Shown here in pieces: positions 25,570-35,875 of a stretch of DNA of 64,000 nucleotides. The position numbers and the translations under genes were made by a program. The notes beneath the pieces are model-generated. The model was not told where the DNA came from. It did not search any database and saw only the letters and a program-made list of their open reading frames with translations. Each line of letters starts with the position of its first letter. Position 1 is the first letter of the stretch. The stretch is taken from assembly GCA_950295325.1 (NCBI GenBank), contig OX485803.1, positions 6,138,001 to 6,202,000 on the forward strand. Reading direction: 5' to 3'. The DNA is from Polytrichum commune. Its lineage: Eukaryota; Streptophyta; Polytrichopsida; Polytrichales; Polytrichaceae.

Positions 25570-27972
25570 ATGATGAGCAACTTTGGGGAGGCTCGGATGG
25601 TACTAAACCTCGTACTGCGCTATTCCCAAATTGTGATTTTATTATGTGGGATGCTGCCCTATGGATCCTTAAGGGTCGCAAGCCAGAACACCAACTTCGC
25701 CTTCCCAATTTTCAACTCGTCTAATCAGTTCATTCTTGTGAATGATTCCTCGTTCCTTGTGGGTGACTCCTCATTCCTTCTCAACCCGGTGGGCTCCTTC
25801 CAATCAAAAGGCAGCTGCGGAAAACTGTATTACAAAGACAAAGTGCGGATGAAGGACTTGTTGCCAGGTGGTGCTGTGGCATCCTTCAGTACCTCCTTCT
25901 CCTTCTCTATCACAGGTCAAGATTCCTGGCATGACTCTACAGGTTGGCTCCATGGAGACGGATTTGCCTTTACCTTTGCAACGGACAACAGCACGGTAGG
26001 AAGCAGTGGGGGAAGTATGTGCCTCATCCCGGAGTTGAACAATGGGAATGGCGCTTCCAATCGATTATTTGCTGTTGAGTTCGACACCTACAGGAATCAT
26101 CGGTTCAACGACCCAAGTGACAGTCACATTGGTGTGGACATCAACAGTATGAACTCTACGGCAGGTACGTACAATTTATGTGGCGGAAACCACGTCAACT
26201 GCTCCTATCTTTGCAATGGCGGAAACTTCACAGCGTGGATTGACTACAATGCCACTGGGCAGACACTTGAAGTGAGGTTTGCGAATGGGTCATCTGTAGC
26301 AGGTGTTGCGAGACCAGCCGAGGCAGTGATTCGTGTTGCAAACCTTAATCTGAGTGGGGTGTTCAATGAGTACATGTATGTGGGGTTCAGTGCAAGCACT
26401 GGACAGTTTCCAGAGGTTCACGAGATCAAGTCCTGGAGCTTTGTGAGTAGTGGCATACCAGAAGCTCCCCCAGCTGCAGTACCATCTCCCTCACCGTCTC
26501 CTAACTCACCATCTCCTTCATCAATATCTCTGGAGGCTCTCCCGGGGGCTCATACTTCGAGCAAGGTGGCCCTCATTTCGGGTATTTGTGGGGGTTTTGG
26601 AGGTTTGTTACTTCTTGTTGCCTTTTGTTTCTGTCTATTTCGATGGAAAGTAAAGGAACCTGCCAAGAAACAACCTGGTAACCCAAGTAACATCAACCGT
26701 CCCGTGGGACCGCGGTTGTTCACATACAAAGAGCTCAAGAAGGCTACCAAAAACTTCAGTAACGATAGTCTCCTTGGTGCTGGGGGATTTGGAGCTGTGT
26801 ACAAGGGCACTTTGGAACCCTCGGGCGCTTTGATCGCTGTGAAACGCATCCGCCACGAGTCCAAGAGAGGCGAGGAAGGGTTTGTAGCAGTAGCGTCCAG
26901 CATCAGCCAGATTCGGCATCGGAATTTGGTACAATTGCAGGGATGGTGCCACGAGAATGGGCATTTGATGTTGGTTTACGACTTCATGCCCAACGGAAGT
27001 CTGGATCAATGGATCTTTCCAAGCGTAAAAGACCAAGAGAATCAATCGTACGAGCCTACGGTACTTTCTTGGAACTTAAGACATCACATCCTGGCGGGAG
27101 TGGCCTCAGCCGTAGCATATCTGCATGAGGAATGGCAGCAATGTGTTCTGCACAGGGACATCAAGTCTAGCAACGTCCTGTTGGATGCGGATTTCAATGC
27201 GCATCTCGCCGACTTTGGGCTAATGAGGTTGATAGACCATAAGAAGGTGGACAAGACCACCTTGATGGCAGGAACGCTAGGCTACATGGCGCCGGAAATG
27301 CCCTACACAGGCAAAGCCACAAAGGAATCTGATGTGTTTAGTTTTGGGGTCTTGATGCTTGAGGTTGTGTGTGGGAGACGACCGCTGGATGGAAGGTCAA
27401 CGCCCGAGAATCTGGTGCTGGTGGACAGCGTGTGGCGTGCACACGAATCTGGAGATTTGCTGAATGTAGCTGACCCGCAGCTAAAACCAGCTAGAGATTC
27501 AATTGACATTGTACGCGATAGGAACTTGAGGCAGTCGCAGTCTTCTGTTTCAGGTCTCTCGAATGCTTCTAAAGATTCGGAGTTCAACTCTGACTCGTCT
27601 ACGCTAATGCCACTAGAAGCCAACGCTTTTATTGCTGCTCTTCAGGGAGCAAGGGAAGAGAACAAGACTGTGGGTGATTTGCTCCACTTAGGCCTGCTAT
27701 GTTGTAATCCGAGTCCCGATGCCAGACCATCAATGCGAACTGTGAACCAATTGCTACAGAGTGAGGAGATGGAGACATTGCCTGCACTTCCCCCTTGCAA
27801 GCCTCTGGTGCAGTACCGGATGATCAGTGGATCAACATCTCCTGATGATTTCTCATTTGCATCAGAAGCCAGTCTTTCGACAATTGTGTACATTAATGCG
27901 CAAGGACATTCTCGTACCCAAATAGTGTCACAACCACGCTCTCCTTCACTATCATCACTGCAGAGGAGATAA
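25570..27972 (+). CDS. L-type lectin receptor kinase (intronless, 800 aa), altered alphaC glutamate
   Basis: Order: signal peptide (hydrophobic run about 11-37; Met10 is an alternative start), legume-lectin domain about 39-295, Pro/Ser linker, one membrane segment about 333-356, kinase about 372-760, C-terminal tail. Lectin metal-site residues are present (EFD 170-172, then DPSDSHIGVD). The domain carries a Cys-containing insert (NLCGG..NCSYLCNGG). Kinase landmarks: GAGGFGAVYKG loop, K425, HRD 528-530, DFG 548-550, APE. The alphaC glutamate is Val441 (GTA) where the paralogue at 33368 has Glu (GAA), so catalysis may be impaired. A ~55-residue Ser-rich insertion lies between VADP and the GLLCCNP helix. 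The frame ends at TAA 27970-27972, but a recognisable family tail continues in frame to TAG at 28075. It likely senses extracellular ligands at the plasma membrane. Confidence 0.92.
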   Translation: MMSNFGEARMVLNLVLRYSQIVILLCGMLPYGSLRVASQNTNFAFPIFNSSNQFILVNDSSFLVGDSSFLLNPVGSFQSKGSCGKLYYKDKVRMKDLLPGGAVASFSTSFSFSITGQDSWHDSTGWLHGDGFAFTFATDNSTVGSSGGSMCLIPELNNGNGASNRLFAVEFDTYRNHRFNDPSDSHIGVDINSMNSTAGTYNLCGGNHVNCSYLCNGGNFTAWIDYNATGQTLEVRFANGSSVAGVARPAEAVIRVANLNLSGVFNEYMYVGFSASTGQFPEVHEIKSWSFVSSGIPEAPPAAVPSPSPSPNSPSPSSISLEALPGAHTSSKVALISGICGGFGGLLLLVAFCFCLFRWKVKEPAKKQPGNPSNINRPVGPRLFTYKELKKATKNFSNDSLLGAGGFGAVYKGTLEPSGALIAVKRIRHESKRGEEGFVAVASSISQIRHRNLVQLQGWCHENGHLMLVYDFMPNGSLDQWIFPSVKDQENQSYEPTVLSWNLRHHILAGVASAVAYLHEEWQQCVLHRDIKSSNVLLDADFNAHLADFGLMRLIDHKKVDKTTLMAGTLGYMAPEMPYTGKATKESDVFSFGVLMLEVVCGRRPLDGRSTPENLVLVDSVWRAHESGDLLNVADPQLKPARDSIDIVRDRNLRQSQSSVSGLSNASKDSEFNSDSSTLMPLEANAFIAALQGAREENKTVGDLLHLGLLCCNPSPDARPSMRTVNQLLQSEEMETLPALPPCKPLVQYRMISGSTSPDDFSFASEASLSTIVYINAQGHSRTQIVSQPRSPSLSSLQRR

Positions 27973-28077
27973 AGGCAATCTACATTTGATTCGTCTTCCA
28001 CATTTATGACAGCGTCATCCAATTTCACGACGCGGAGCTCTTCGCAGATGGGATCGGCTCAGCAAGACCTAAAGTAG

Positions 28078-28777
28078 AGAGGTAGGGGCCGATCCATATT
28101 GCCACGACATGTTTAGAGTTTGAGCACGGTGAGCGTAGGTGCTACATTTGTAGCCATGGCCATGACACGTGTTCTGAATTGTAAATGCTGCATACGAAGG
28201 ATCGGACGACATGTTGTAGTAATAGGGCATTGTGTTATAATTTGACTCGGGCCATGGAAGAGCATATGTTTAGTTGATGGCCACAATCTGAAACTAAGCT
28301 TCGGAACACTTTTGGACTGGCACTTTTCTAAATCAGGATTGTGGCACACATAATAAAATTTGTCAGATAACCAGTGGGTGCTGACATTTAATCTACACAT
28401 GGGTTTGAATACATTCCCCACCAATGTCAATGCAACACACAACGTGTAATCTCTTGAAGGTTGTGGCTATTTGAATGTCACACCAGCTATTACACTGGAT
28501 GACATTCATTGTGAGATGGAGGATCAACCCTAGAACGGCTTGTTAGAAGTATGATTATTCAAAAGCCAGCGTTGTCTGGTAATTGAGAAAGAACTTAATC
28601 GCTTCTGGGAGTGCATGCGGTTGTGTGGAGACCCAATGTGTTTGGATGTGTGCTGTCAACATCCTCCACATGAAAATCATGCACCATTGGGGGTGATCTC
28701 CCACCAAATCTTCAATTCGCCCCTTTAATAGCCTTGGGCATTTGTTGTGGGGTAATCTGCCTTTGGACCATTTGGAT
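28078..28777. other. Downstream flank of the lectin receptor kinase, nothing recognised
   Basis: No gene or element termini seen. This probably includes the 3' untranslated region. Confidence 0.4.
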
Positions 28778-29001
28778 CAGTGTCTGGAGAGGTTTCTGGA
28801 CATAATCGGTCAAGATCCTAGTGTTTCCAAGTCCAGTCGGTTACAAGTTACATCTTTCGGATTTTCTTCATTAATTTGAGGTATGTCCCATAGATTGCTC
28901 TAAAATGATGGGTAATTTTCTTAAAGTCTTGAATTTGAACCAGTTATCTCACAACTCAACTGGTTCATCTGTAACGAGTGGTCGGTTCTATCCGTTCATT
29001 G
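28778..29001 (-). mobile_element. Non-autonomous hAT family member, reverse orientation, 224 bp
   Basis: The ends CAGTGTCTGGAGAGG and (reverse-complemented) CAATGAACGGATAG match the family termini. The interior carries the family landmarks (aatcggtc, cggttacaag, aactggttcatctgtaac) in inverse orientation to the copy at 41145. Flanking 8-mers atttggat and gtttgggt agree at 6 of 8 positions. Confidence 0.8.
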
Positions 29002-29994
29002 GTTTGGGTGTTTCACAACGATATTTTCTCTTAATCATATCCACTGCTTATTCATTGGCATCCTTGTTAACATGAGTCCCACAAGTGGAACCAACTTTAA
29101 ATTTGAGTGTGGCGGCAATGCTTGGAAACGTACCTTTCATGAATTTGAATACTCATTAGTGCGACGACCTTGTGTCTTTGAACACTTTGGCAAATAGTGG
29201 GGTGCGTGTGTTATTATCTGTAAGTTAGAGGGACATGTATCAAGGTCACCTTGTTTTTATAGCCCCCGGTCAATGAAAGTGTTCAAATTTTGAGGCTGTG
29301 CGGCACTTGGTGGCTGATGAACTAGGTGCTCACCATTTGTGCCTCGCAACCGTGCTATGAAATTGTTGTTGGCTCTTGCCATAGAGACATGTCGCCTTCT
29401 GTTCGTGGTTCTAAATTTTGGGTATTGGTTCCAATTTCTGAATTAGTCTACACCTGTCATCTGGTCTTTGTTTCGGTATTTTCTTCTGGCTTCTCTTCCA
29501 AGCCCGGCTCAGGATCGTTTCAGAAGTTATGTTGCCAAACTTGTATCATGCTTTCATCAATGAAAATAACCATTTGGTGCACCCCCATCCAAAAGTTAAA
29601 TACCTACCAGATAGGTAGACTCAAATCCCACATACTTAGGGAGACTTGTGAAGACATTCCACAGTTTGACTGTGCATAAGCATACATGCAACCTTGTTTC
29701 AGTGCTTTAAGAAGTCTCATTGAAGTCAAAGTATGCATGCAGTCATATCCACATCATGTATAACAGGCTGTTGAATGGCAAGTAGTAATAAAATAATGAG
29801 CTGCCTTTCATGTTACCTGCTTCAAAGTAGCCTACAGGCCGCTCCAAGCAAGCTGCAAAGGAAGAATATAGTCTTCATAGAGTCATGCCACGCAGCCGGG
29901 CCAGGCTACAGTGCAGTGGATTCAAGGAAGGTCGCAACTCCTAACATACACTGTAACCAGTTAAGTCAGCTGAGTCTAGAGAGGCAGTGGGAAC

Positions 29995-30760
29995 CAGTAC
30001 CCGGGAGGTTTTTGGGCGTATATAGTCGGTCAAGGTCCTAGTGATTCTAAAGGCCACTTCACACACAAGGCTGAAGGCCCCTGACCATGGGAATGTAAGA
30101 GCTCTCATTGGTCGAAAAGGTGGAGACCGTCCAAGTTCACTTCACACTAGGAGGTGAAGGCCTAAAGGTCCAAAGAAAAGTTTGTGGATGAAAAGTCTAC
30201 TCGGAGTCCTACATGACAGGTTGTGGATAAGGGTGCATGGTCTACCGGAATTTGCATCAAGCCCACCTCCAAGAAGTGGGCCTCACAAAAATTCTGGGAG
30301 ACCATGACAACAGATTTTAGGACAAATTTCAAAGCAGATTCCAGGACAGATTCCAAGACACACAAACACCGCCAAGTAATTCTCTTAAATTGATAAATTT
30401 TGAGACGTACTATATTAAACCAAATCCTCCCCTCTTTTCCCGCCAAAAAAATTTGTAATGGTCCCGCAACATGGTCCATTCTCACTTCACACTATGCTTG
30501 AGGGCCCGTGACTACATAAAACGGCTTTTCCAACACCCATGGTACGGCCTTTGGATGAGAGTGAAGGGTCCTCACCATTACAAGGTCACAGCTCTTGGCT
30601 CATATGTGAAGTGGCCCTAAATCCAACCGGTTACATGTTGACATCTTATGGTTTTGCTTTCATTCATTTGAGATATATTCTATAGATTCCTCTAAAATGA
30701 TCGGTAATCCTCCTGAAGTCTCCAACTCAACTGGTTCATCTGTAACTAACTGCCTGGGAA
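29995..30760 (-). mobile_element. Non-autonomous hAT family member split by a PIF-like insertion
   Basis: 29995-30050 matches one end of the family (cagtacccgggaggtttttggg, then agtcggtcaaggtcctagtg). 30618-30760 continues the same element (ccaaccggttacatg to ggttcatctgtaactaactg). The two halves are separated by the element at 30051-30617. The far terminus has decayed, so its end is approximate. Confidence 0.75.
30051..30617. mobile_element. PIF/Harbinger-like (Tourist-type) element, 567 bp, TAA target duplication
   Basis: The termini aggccacttcac and (reverse-complemented) gggccacttcac are inverted repeats flanked by TAA at 30048-30050 and 30618-30620. A TAA/TTA duplication with GGSC-type ends indicates PIF/Harbinger. 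It interrupts an hAT element whose sequence resumes immediately afterwards. No transposase is present. Its termini resemble those of the larger element at 39011-40398. Confidence 0.8.
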
Positions 30761-31267
30761 CAGAAGCTGAAGGATACAAGATGCTTTTCGGGCAATTCAT
30801 TCGCACCTGCCACACATGAGGAACAAGGAATTGGCTGTTACATGAGTGGGATTGGTGAGATGCATTTGATGTGGAGACAAGTGCTGTATACAAGGAACCC
30901 CATCCCTCTCTAAGGTGAGCGTCACCTTAATCAGGCCTATGAATTTGAGAGCAGAGGCTTTCAAAATGCGTTAACTATTTTAGAGGAGGAGGGGGGGGGG
31001 GGGGGGGATATATTATCATTGCAAAAGAAAGAGATTCTCCACTTCAATAATGAATAAGATATTCATACAAACTCCAAAATTCATGAGGAAAATGGCTACG
31101 GCAGCTCGACCTGGTTTTTAATCATCTCGTACTAATTACATGTTTGATCTTCCAGGAGAAATGTGGGTTCTAAGATAAAAGGGATTGGGGCTAGAGCTCA
31201 TGCCATTCTGGTGGGCCCTAGTCAGCCGAGTCATGACCCCAATGGGGGGGAAGGGGGTCTCAAGGTT

Positions 31268-32321
31268 GGGGCCTACAATCCGGCACCCAAGGTAGCCCCG
31301 CCAAATTTTTGTATATATATGATCCCAATCAATAGTTATTGCTCGCCTTGTTGGATTTTTTAGAAAAGAATCACCTTTCATTTTTGAAGGCCGCTTGTTC
31401 ACAAATCTAGATATTGAGTGCACTTCACCTTGAAGGTCCAAAATTCAATATATATGTTCACTTCCCCTTGGTGAATAAGTAATTGATTGGATTTTATTTC
31501 CGAAGTGGAACCGAAAGCATATAAATGAATGTCAATGAAGCATGTAATGAACTTGGAAGTTTAAAAAAAAAATTACAAAATCCTCATTAGCATTGAGGTT
31601 ATGTGTGTGACTTACTTTTTGAAAGGGCCTTTTGTCATTCTAAAATGAAACTTATATTTAGTTTGTTTAGTTTATAATAGATTAGTTAATGCCTTCTACA
31701 TTCACAAGTATTCATACATATTCAAACTAATTAAGCATGATTGAATTTAATAAATCATAATTAATTATAGTATGCATATTTTAAATATAATTTGGCATGA
31801 TACACATGATTACATTTATTCGCCTTAATTTGTTTGAATATGTATGAATACTCGTGAAAGTAAAAGACATTTACCAAAATATGATAAAATAAAAACTAAA
31901 ATAGCACACTAATAGAAGTCTCATTTTGGAATGCCAAAAGACCCTTTCAAATGGTAAGTCACATACATTATAACCTCATTGCTAAAGAGGACTTTGTACT
32001 ATTTTTTACTTCCAAGTTCATTCCATGCTTTATTGGCATGTATTTACATGCTTTCGGTTTCATTTCGGAAATGAAATCCCAGTCAATTGATTATTTACTG
32101 AAGGGCAGTAAACATTTGTTTATTTATTTATTTATTTATTTATATGAAAATTTGGACCTTCAAGGTGAAGTGCACTCAGTATGGGATTTGTGGTCAAGCA
32201 GCCTTCCAAGAATGCAAGGGCGATATTTTTTTTCAGGCGGGGCGGGCAGCAGTTGTTGATTGGGATCAAAATAAAATAAAAGTTTTGGTGGGCCTGCCCG
32301 GGGGTGTCGGATCGCGGGCCC
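31268..32321. mobile_element. Long foldback element, about 1.05 kb, arms of roughly 500 bp
   Basis: The left half pairs with the reverse complement of the right half along nearly the whole length. Outer ends: ggggcctacaatccggcaccc against ggggcccgcgatccgacaccc. Middle: tgagtgcacttcaccttgaaggtcc on the left is exactly complementary to 32156-32180. Inner: attcatacatattcaaac pairs with gtttgaatatgtatgaat near the centre. A TTTA microsatellite (32118-32143) lies in the right arm. No coding capacity. The target duplication is unclear. It is a long-TIR foldback or MULE-like MITE and a plausible siRNA source. Confidence 0.85.
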
Positions 32322-33367
32322 CGCTAATTGCTTAATATTGTTTATTGATTTGAGGCTGGGACAACTTGGTCGTCTCGTCGTCGCTAATGTCGTAGTGCAA
32401 CCTGCATCCAAGCGAAGAGCCTCTCTTAATTTCTGTGATTTGGGCTTGAACGTTCAGGCCCAAACTACAGTACGTAGCTGGAAGTAGTTCGCGGAGCTAT
32501 CCTGATCAGGTCAAGGTGCCAAACAACTTCCTGCAAGCCGCTACTCGGAGGGTACCGTATAGCTCCACACCAAGTTAGACGTCCTTGTGCAGCGACGAAG
32601 ATCTCGAGGCTCAGCTAGGGCAGACAAGTTAGAATCATGTGCACATTGTGAGAATTGATCCAATCATCCAAGGATTTTTATCCTTGCTGCTAGCTGCCTC
32701 CAAATCATGCAGAAATCGAGCAACTACCCCTGTGCAGATTCAGTTTGTCACCGCAAATTGCAGTATTCCTCGACAATTATGTATACTTCCTCGTTTCGTA
32801 CTCTTAGAGATGAGTTTCTGAGATACATACCCGATATTTCAAATTAGGTAGTCTAGTTTGATTCTGTCTGTACTATCCCCCATTCCGTCCTCAAGTACTA
32901 CAAGTTTTATTCCGTCACATGCGATGAAATGCAAACTTAGGTCCTCTTTTGAACATGTTAACTTTGTATTACCCAGTAGAATGCAAGTACCCTCCTGCTG
33001 CTGCTGTCGTCTGTGGGCTTTAGAAGGTTTACCCTCGGCATCCACAGAGTGTCTACCACCACCACCACCACCACCACCTTATTTTTCCACTGCCACGGCT
33101 TACCATGCAGCAAATGCTTACAGAGAGTTCAAAGAGTTCCAAAAGAGATCATCTCCGACAGGAGGCAGTAGCACTTGGTGCATAGCATAGCTCCACAAAT
33201 CCGTGTCTACATATGAGCCTAATTGATGGTCTAATCTTGAGGTGAAGCATCTCTCATTCACAACAAATCCTCGCACGCAGACATTTGAAGGTTTCATGCA
33301 TCAACACTTATTTTTACGGGTGGGTGTCTATTTGAAACAGAATAGATGATATACGTGTAGTGATTTA
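32322..33367. other. Upstream region of the second lectin receptor kinase
   Basis: No gene recognised. It contains a CCA repeat at about 33056-33077. The 110-codon open frame here encodes only low-complexity and unremarkable sequence. Confidence 0.4.
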
Positions 33368-35875
33368 ATGCATATATGCGTAGCCATGGGCAGATCTGGC
33401 CTACAGCAGGGTCCGTTACTGTTAACCCTCGGATGCAGGAGCAGCATCCAGCGAGTCCTAGTTTCACTGCTTGTCTACAGGCTACTTCTGCCCTCTGGAT
33501 CCTACTTGATTGCTACCCAGAACACCAATTTCTCCTTCCAGAGTTTCAACTCCACCGACCACTTCAACCTGGTGGGTGATGTCCAGCACAACACAGCGAA
33601 CTCCTCGATTCAGATCAACCTGGAAGGAGCGGCCAAATCCGAAGGTTCCTGCGGGAAGCTCCTGTGGAGGGAGAAAGTGAGGGTGGTGGACGTAGCATCA
33701 GGTAAGGTTGCCTCCTTCAGCACCTCCTTTTCCTTCGCCATCACAGGTCGGGACCTGTGGCCTTCCTCAACAGGCTACCAACATGGAGATGGGCTTGCAT
33801 TCACCTTTGCGACGGACAACAGCACTCTAGCGGGTGGGGGGTCATGCCTGTGCCTGCTGTGGCAGCAGTACAATGGGCTGCCTTCCAACCAAGTCTTTGC
33901 GGTGGAGTTTGACACCTGGAAAACGGACTGGTTCGACGATCCCAGTGACAGCCACATCGGTGTGGACGTCAACAGTATGAATTCCACGAAAACCTACAAT
34001 TTGTGTGGGGGTAGTCTTGTCAATTGCTCCTATCTTTGCAATGGGGGGGACTTCACAGCATGGGTGGATTACAATGCCACTGGGCAGACATTGGATGTGA
34101 GGTTTGCAAATGGTACCTCTGCAACAGGTGTTAGGAAACCGACCAACCCTGTGATTAGGGTTCAGAACTTGGATTTGAGCAGCGTGTTCAACGAGTACAT
34201 GTATGTGGGGTTTAGTGCAAGCACTGGGTCCTACACAGAGGTTCACGAGATCAAGTCTTGGAGCTTTTCGAGTATTGGTATGCCAGAAGTAGCTCTTGCA
34301 CCATCTCCGTCTCCTCTGTCGCTCTCACCCTCTCTGCTACCAACTGCGGCCCCAGCAGTAGGCCCCAAGAGCAAGGTGGCCCTCATTTCGGGTGTATGCG
34401 GAGCGGTTGGAGCTCTCTTGGTTCTGGGCGCCTTCTGCCTTTGTCTAATACGACGACGTAGGAGGGGCTCTAGGAAACCGCAAGCTGGTAATCCAAGTGA
34501 GATCCACCGCCTCCTAGTACCGCGGCTGTTCACCTACAAAGAGCTCAAGAAGGCTACCAGAGACTTCAGCGAGAGCAACCTGCTTGGCGCCGGCGGATTC
34601 GGCGCTGTGTACAAGGGCACTTTGCAGCCATCGGGTGCTTTGATCGCTGTGAAACGCATCCGCCAAGAGTCCAAGGAAGGTGAGGAAGGGTTTGTAGCAG
34701 AAGCGTCCAGCATCAGCCAGATTCGACATCGGAATTTGGTGCAGTTGAAGGGATGGTGCCACGAGAATGGGAATTTGATGTTAGTCTACGACTTCATGCC
34801 CTATGGAAGTCTGGACAAGTGGATCTTCACGAGCCAACAAAACCAAGAAAAGAATTTGTGGTTCGAGCCTATCGTACTTCCTTGGAAATCACGACATAGC
34901 ATCCTGGCGGGTGTGGCCTCAGCCGTAGCCTATCTGCATGAGGAATGGCAGCAATGTATTCTGCACAGAGACATCAAGTCCAGCAACGTCCTGCTGGATG
35001 CGGATTTCAACGCGCATCTCGCCGACTTTGGGCTGGCCAGGTTGATAGACCATAAGAAGGTGGACAAGACCACCTTGATGGCAGGCACGCTAGGCTACAT
35101 GGCGCCGGAGATGTCCCACACAGGCAAAGCCACAAAGGAATCGGATGTCTACAGCTTTGGGATCTTGATGCTGGAAGTTGTGTGTGGGAGACGACCGCTG
35201 GACTTTGATGCAGCCCGCGCCGAGGATGTGGTGCTGGTGGACAGCGTGTGGCGTGCGCACGAAGCTGGAGATTTGTTGAGTGTCGCTGACCCCAAGTTGA
35301 AACTAGCTGCAAATTCATCTGCCCTTCCGCATGATCGGAACTTGAGGGAGTCGCAGTCCCCTGTTCCAGGTGACTCAAACACGGCCAGGGATTCCACATT
35401 CAACTCTCCGGACTTGTCTGCGCCAGTGCCACTAGAAGCTAACTCTGTTGGAGAGGATGAGATTGTGAGGTACCTACTCCACTTAGGCTTGCTATGTTGC
35501 AATCCGAGTCCCGATGCCAGACCATCAATGCGAACTGTGAACCAAATGCTACAAAGTGGTGAGTTGGATGCATTGCCCGCACTTCCAGCGTGCAAGCCTC
35601 TGGTGCAGTACAGGATGTCGAGCGCATCATCATCTCCTGTTGATGTCTCCTTTGCATCCGAAGCCAGTCTCGCGACAATCGTGTACATAAATGCACAAGG
35701 ACGTTCTCGCACCCAAGCAATGTCAGAACCACGCTCCTCTTCTTCCACAGATTCGCTGCAGAGGCTACAACAATTAGGACATTCAACACACAGATCATCG
35801 TCTTCCACATTCGTGTCATCCAATTACTCAACCTCAAGCTCATCGCAGATGGGAGCGACATATCGAGACCCATGA
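33368..35875 (+). CDS. L-type lectin receptor kinase (intronless, 835 aa)
   Basis: Signal peptide (hydrophobic stretch about 27-45; Met7 at 33386 is an alternative start), legume-lectin domain about 50-305 with metal-site EFD 180-182 and DPSDSHIGVD, and the family Cys insert (NLCGG..NCSYLCNGG). A Pro/Ser linker follows, then one membrane segment about 337-361 with a basic stop-transfer (RRRRRG) and the kinase about 378-765. Key residues are all present: K429, alphaC E445, HRD 533-535, DFG 553-555, APE. This predicts an active Ser/Thr kinase. A ~55-residue Ser-rich insertion precedes the GLLCCNPSPDARPSMR helix, as in the paralogue at 25570. The tail ends in a Ser-rich block (STHRSSSSTF..SSSSQM) shared with the remnant at 18.4 kb. 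Likely a plasma-membrane receptor for defence or development; the ligand is unknown. Confidence 0.95.
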   Translation: MHICVAMGRSGLQQGPLLLTLGCRSSIQRVLVSLLVYRLLLPSGSYLIATQNTNFSFQSFNSTDHFNLVGDVQHNTANSSIQINLEGAAKSEGSCGKLLWREKVRVVDVASGKVASFSTSFSFAITGRDLWPSSTGYQHGDGLAFTFATDNSTLAGGGSCLCLLWQQYNGLPSNQVFAVEFDTWKTDWFDDPSDSHIGVDVNSMNSTKTYNLCGGSLVNCSYLCNGGDFTAWVDYNATGQTLDVRFANGTSATGVRKPTNPVIRVQNLDLSSVFNEYMYVGFSASTGSYTEVHEIKSWSFSSIGMPEVALAPSPSPLSLSPSLLPTAAPAVGPKSKVALISGVCGAVGALLVLGAFCLCLIRRRRRGSRKPQAGNPSEIHRLLVPRLFTYKELKKATRDFSESNLLGAGGFGAVYKGTLQPSGALIAVKRIRQESKEGEEGFVAEASSISQIRHRNLVQLKGWCHENGNLMLVYDFMPYGSLDKWIFTSQQNQEKNLWFEPIVLPWKSRHSILAGVASAVAYLHEEWQQCILHRDIKSSNVLLDADFNAHLADFGLARLIDHKKVDKTTLMAGTLGYMAPEMSHTGKATKESDVYSFGILMLEVVCGRRPLDFDAARAEDVVLVDSVWRAHEAGDLLSVADPKLKLAANSSALPHDRNLRESQSPVPGDSNTARDSTFNSPDLSAPVPLEANSVGEDEIVRYLLHLGLLCCNPSPDARPSMRTVNQMLQSGELDALPALPACKPLVQYRMSSASSSPVDVSFASEASLATIVYINAQGRSRTQAMSEPRSSSSTDSLQRLQQLGHSTHRSSSSTFVSSNYSTSSSSQMGATYRDP

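Noticed and set aside
35149-35823. 224-codon open frame on the minus strand
   Set aside because: Antisense to the kinase 3' coding region of the lectin receptor kinase. Its composition follows the sense codons and similar antisense frames occur in the paralogue.
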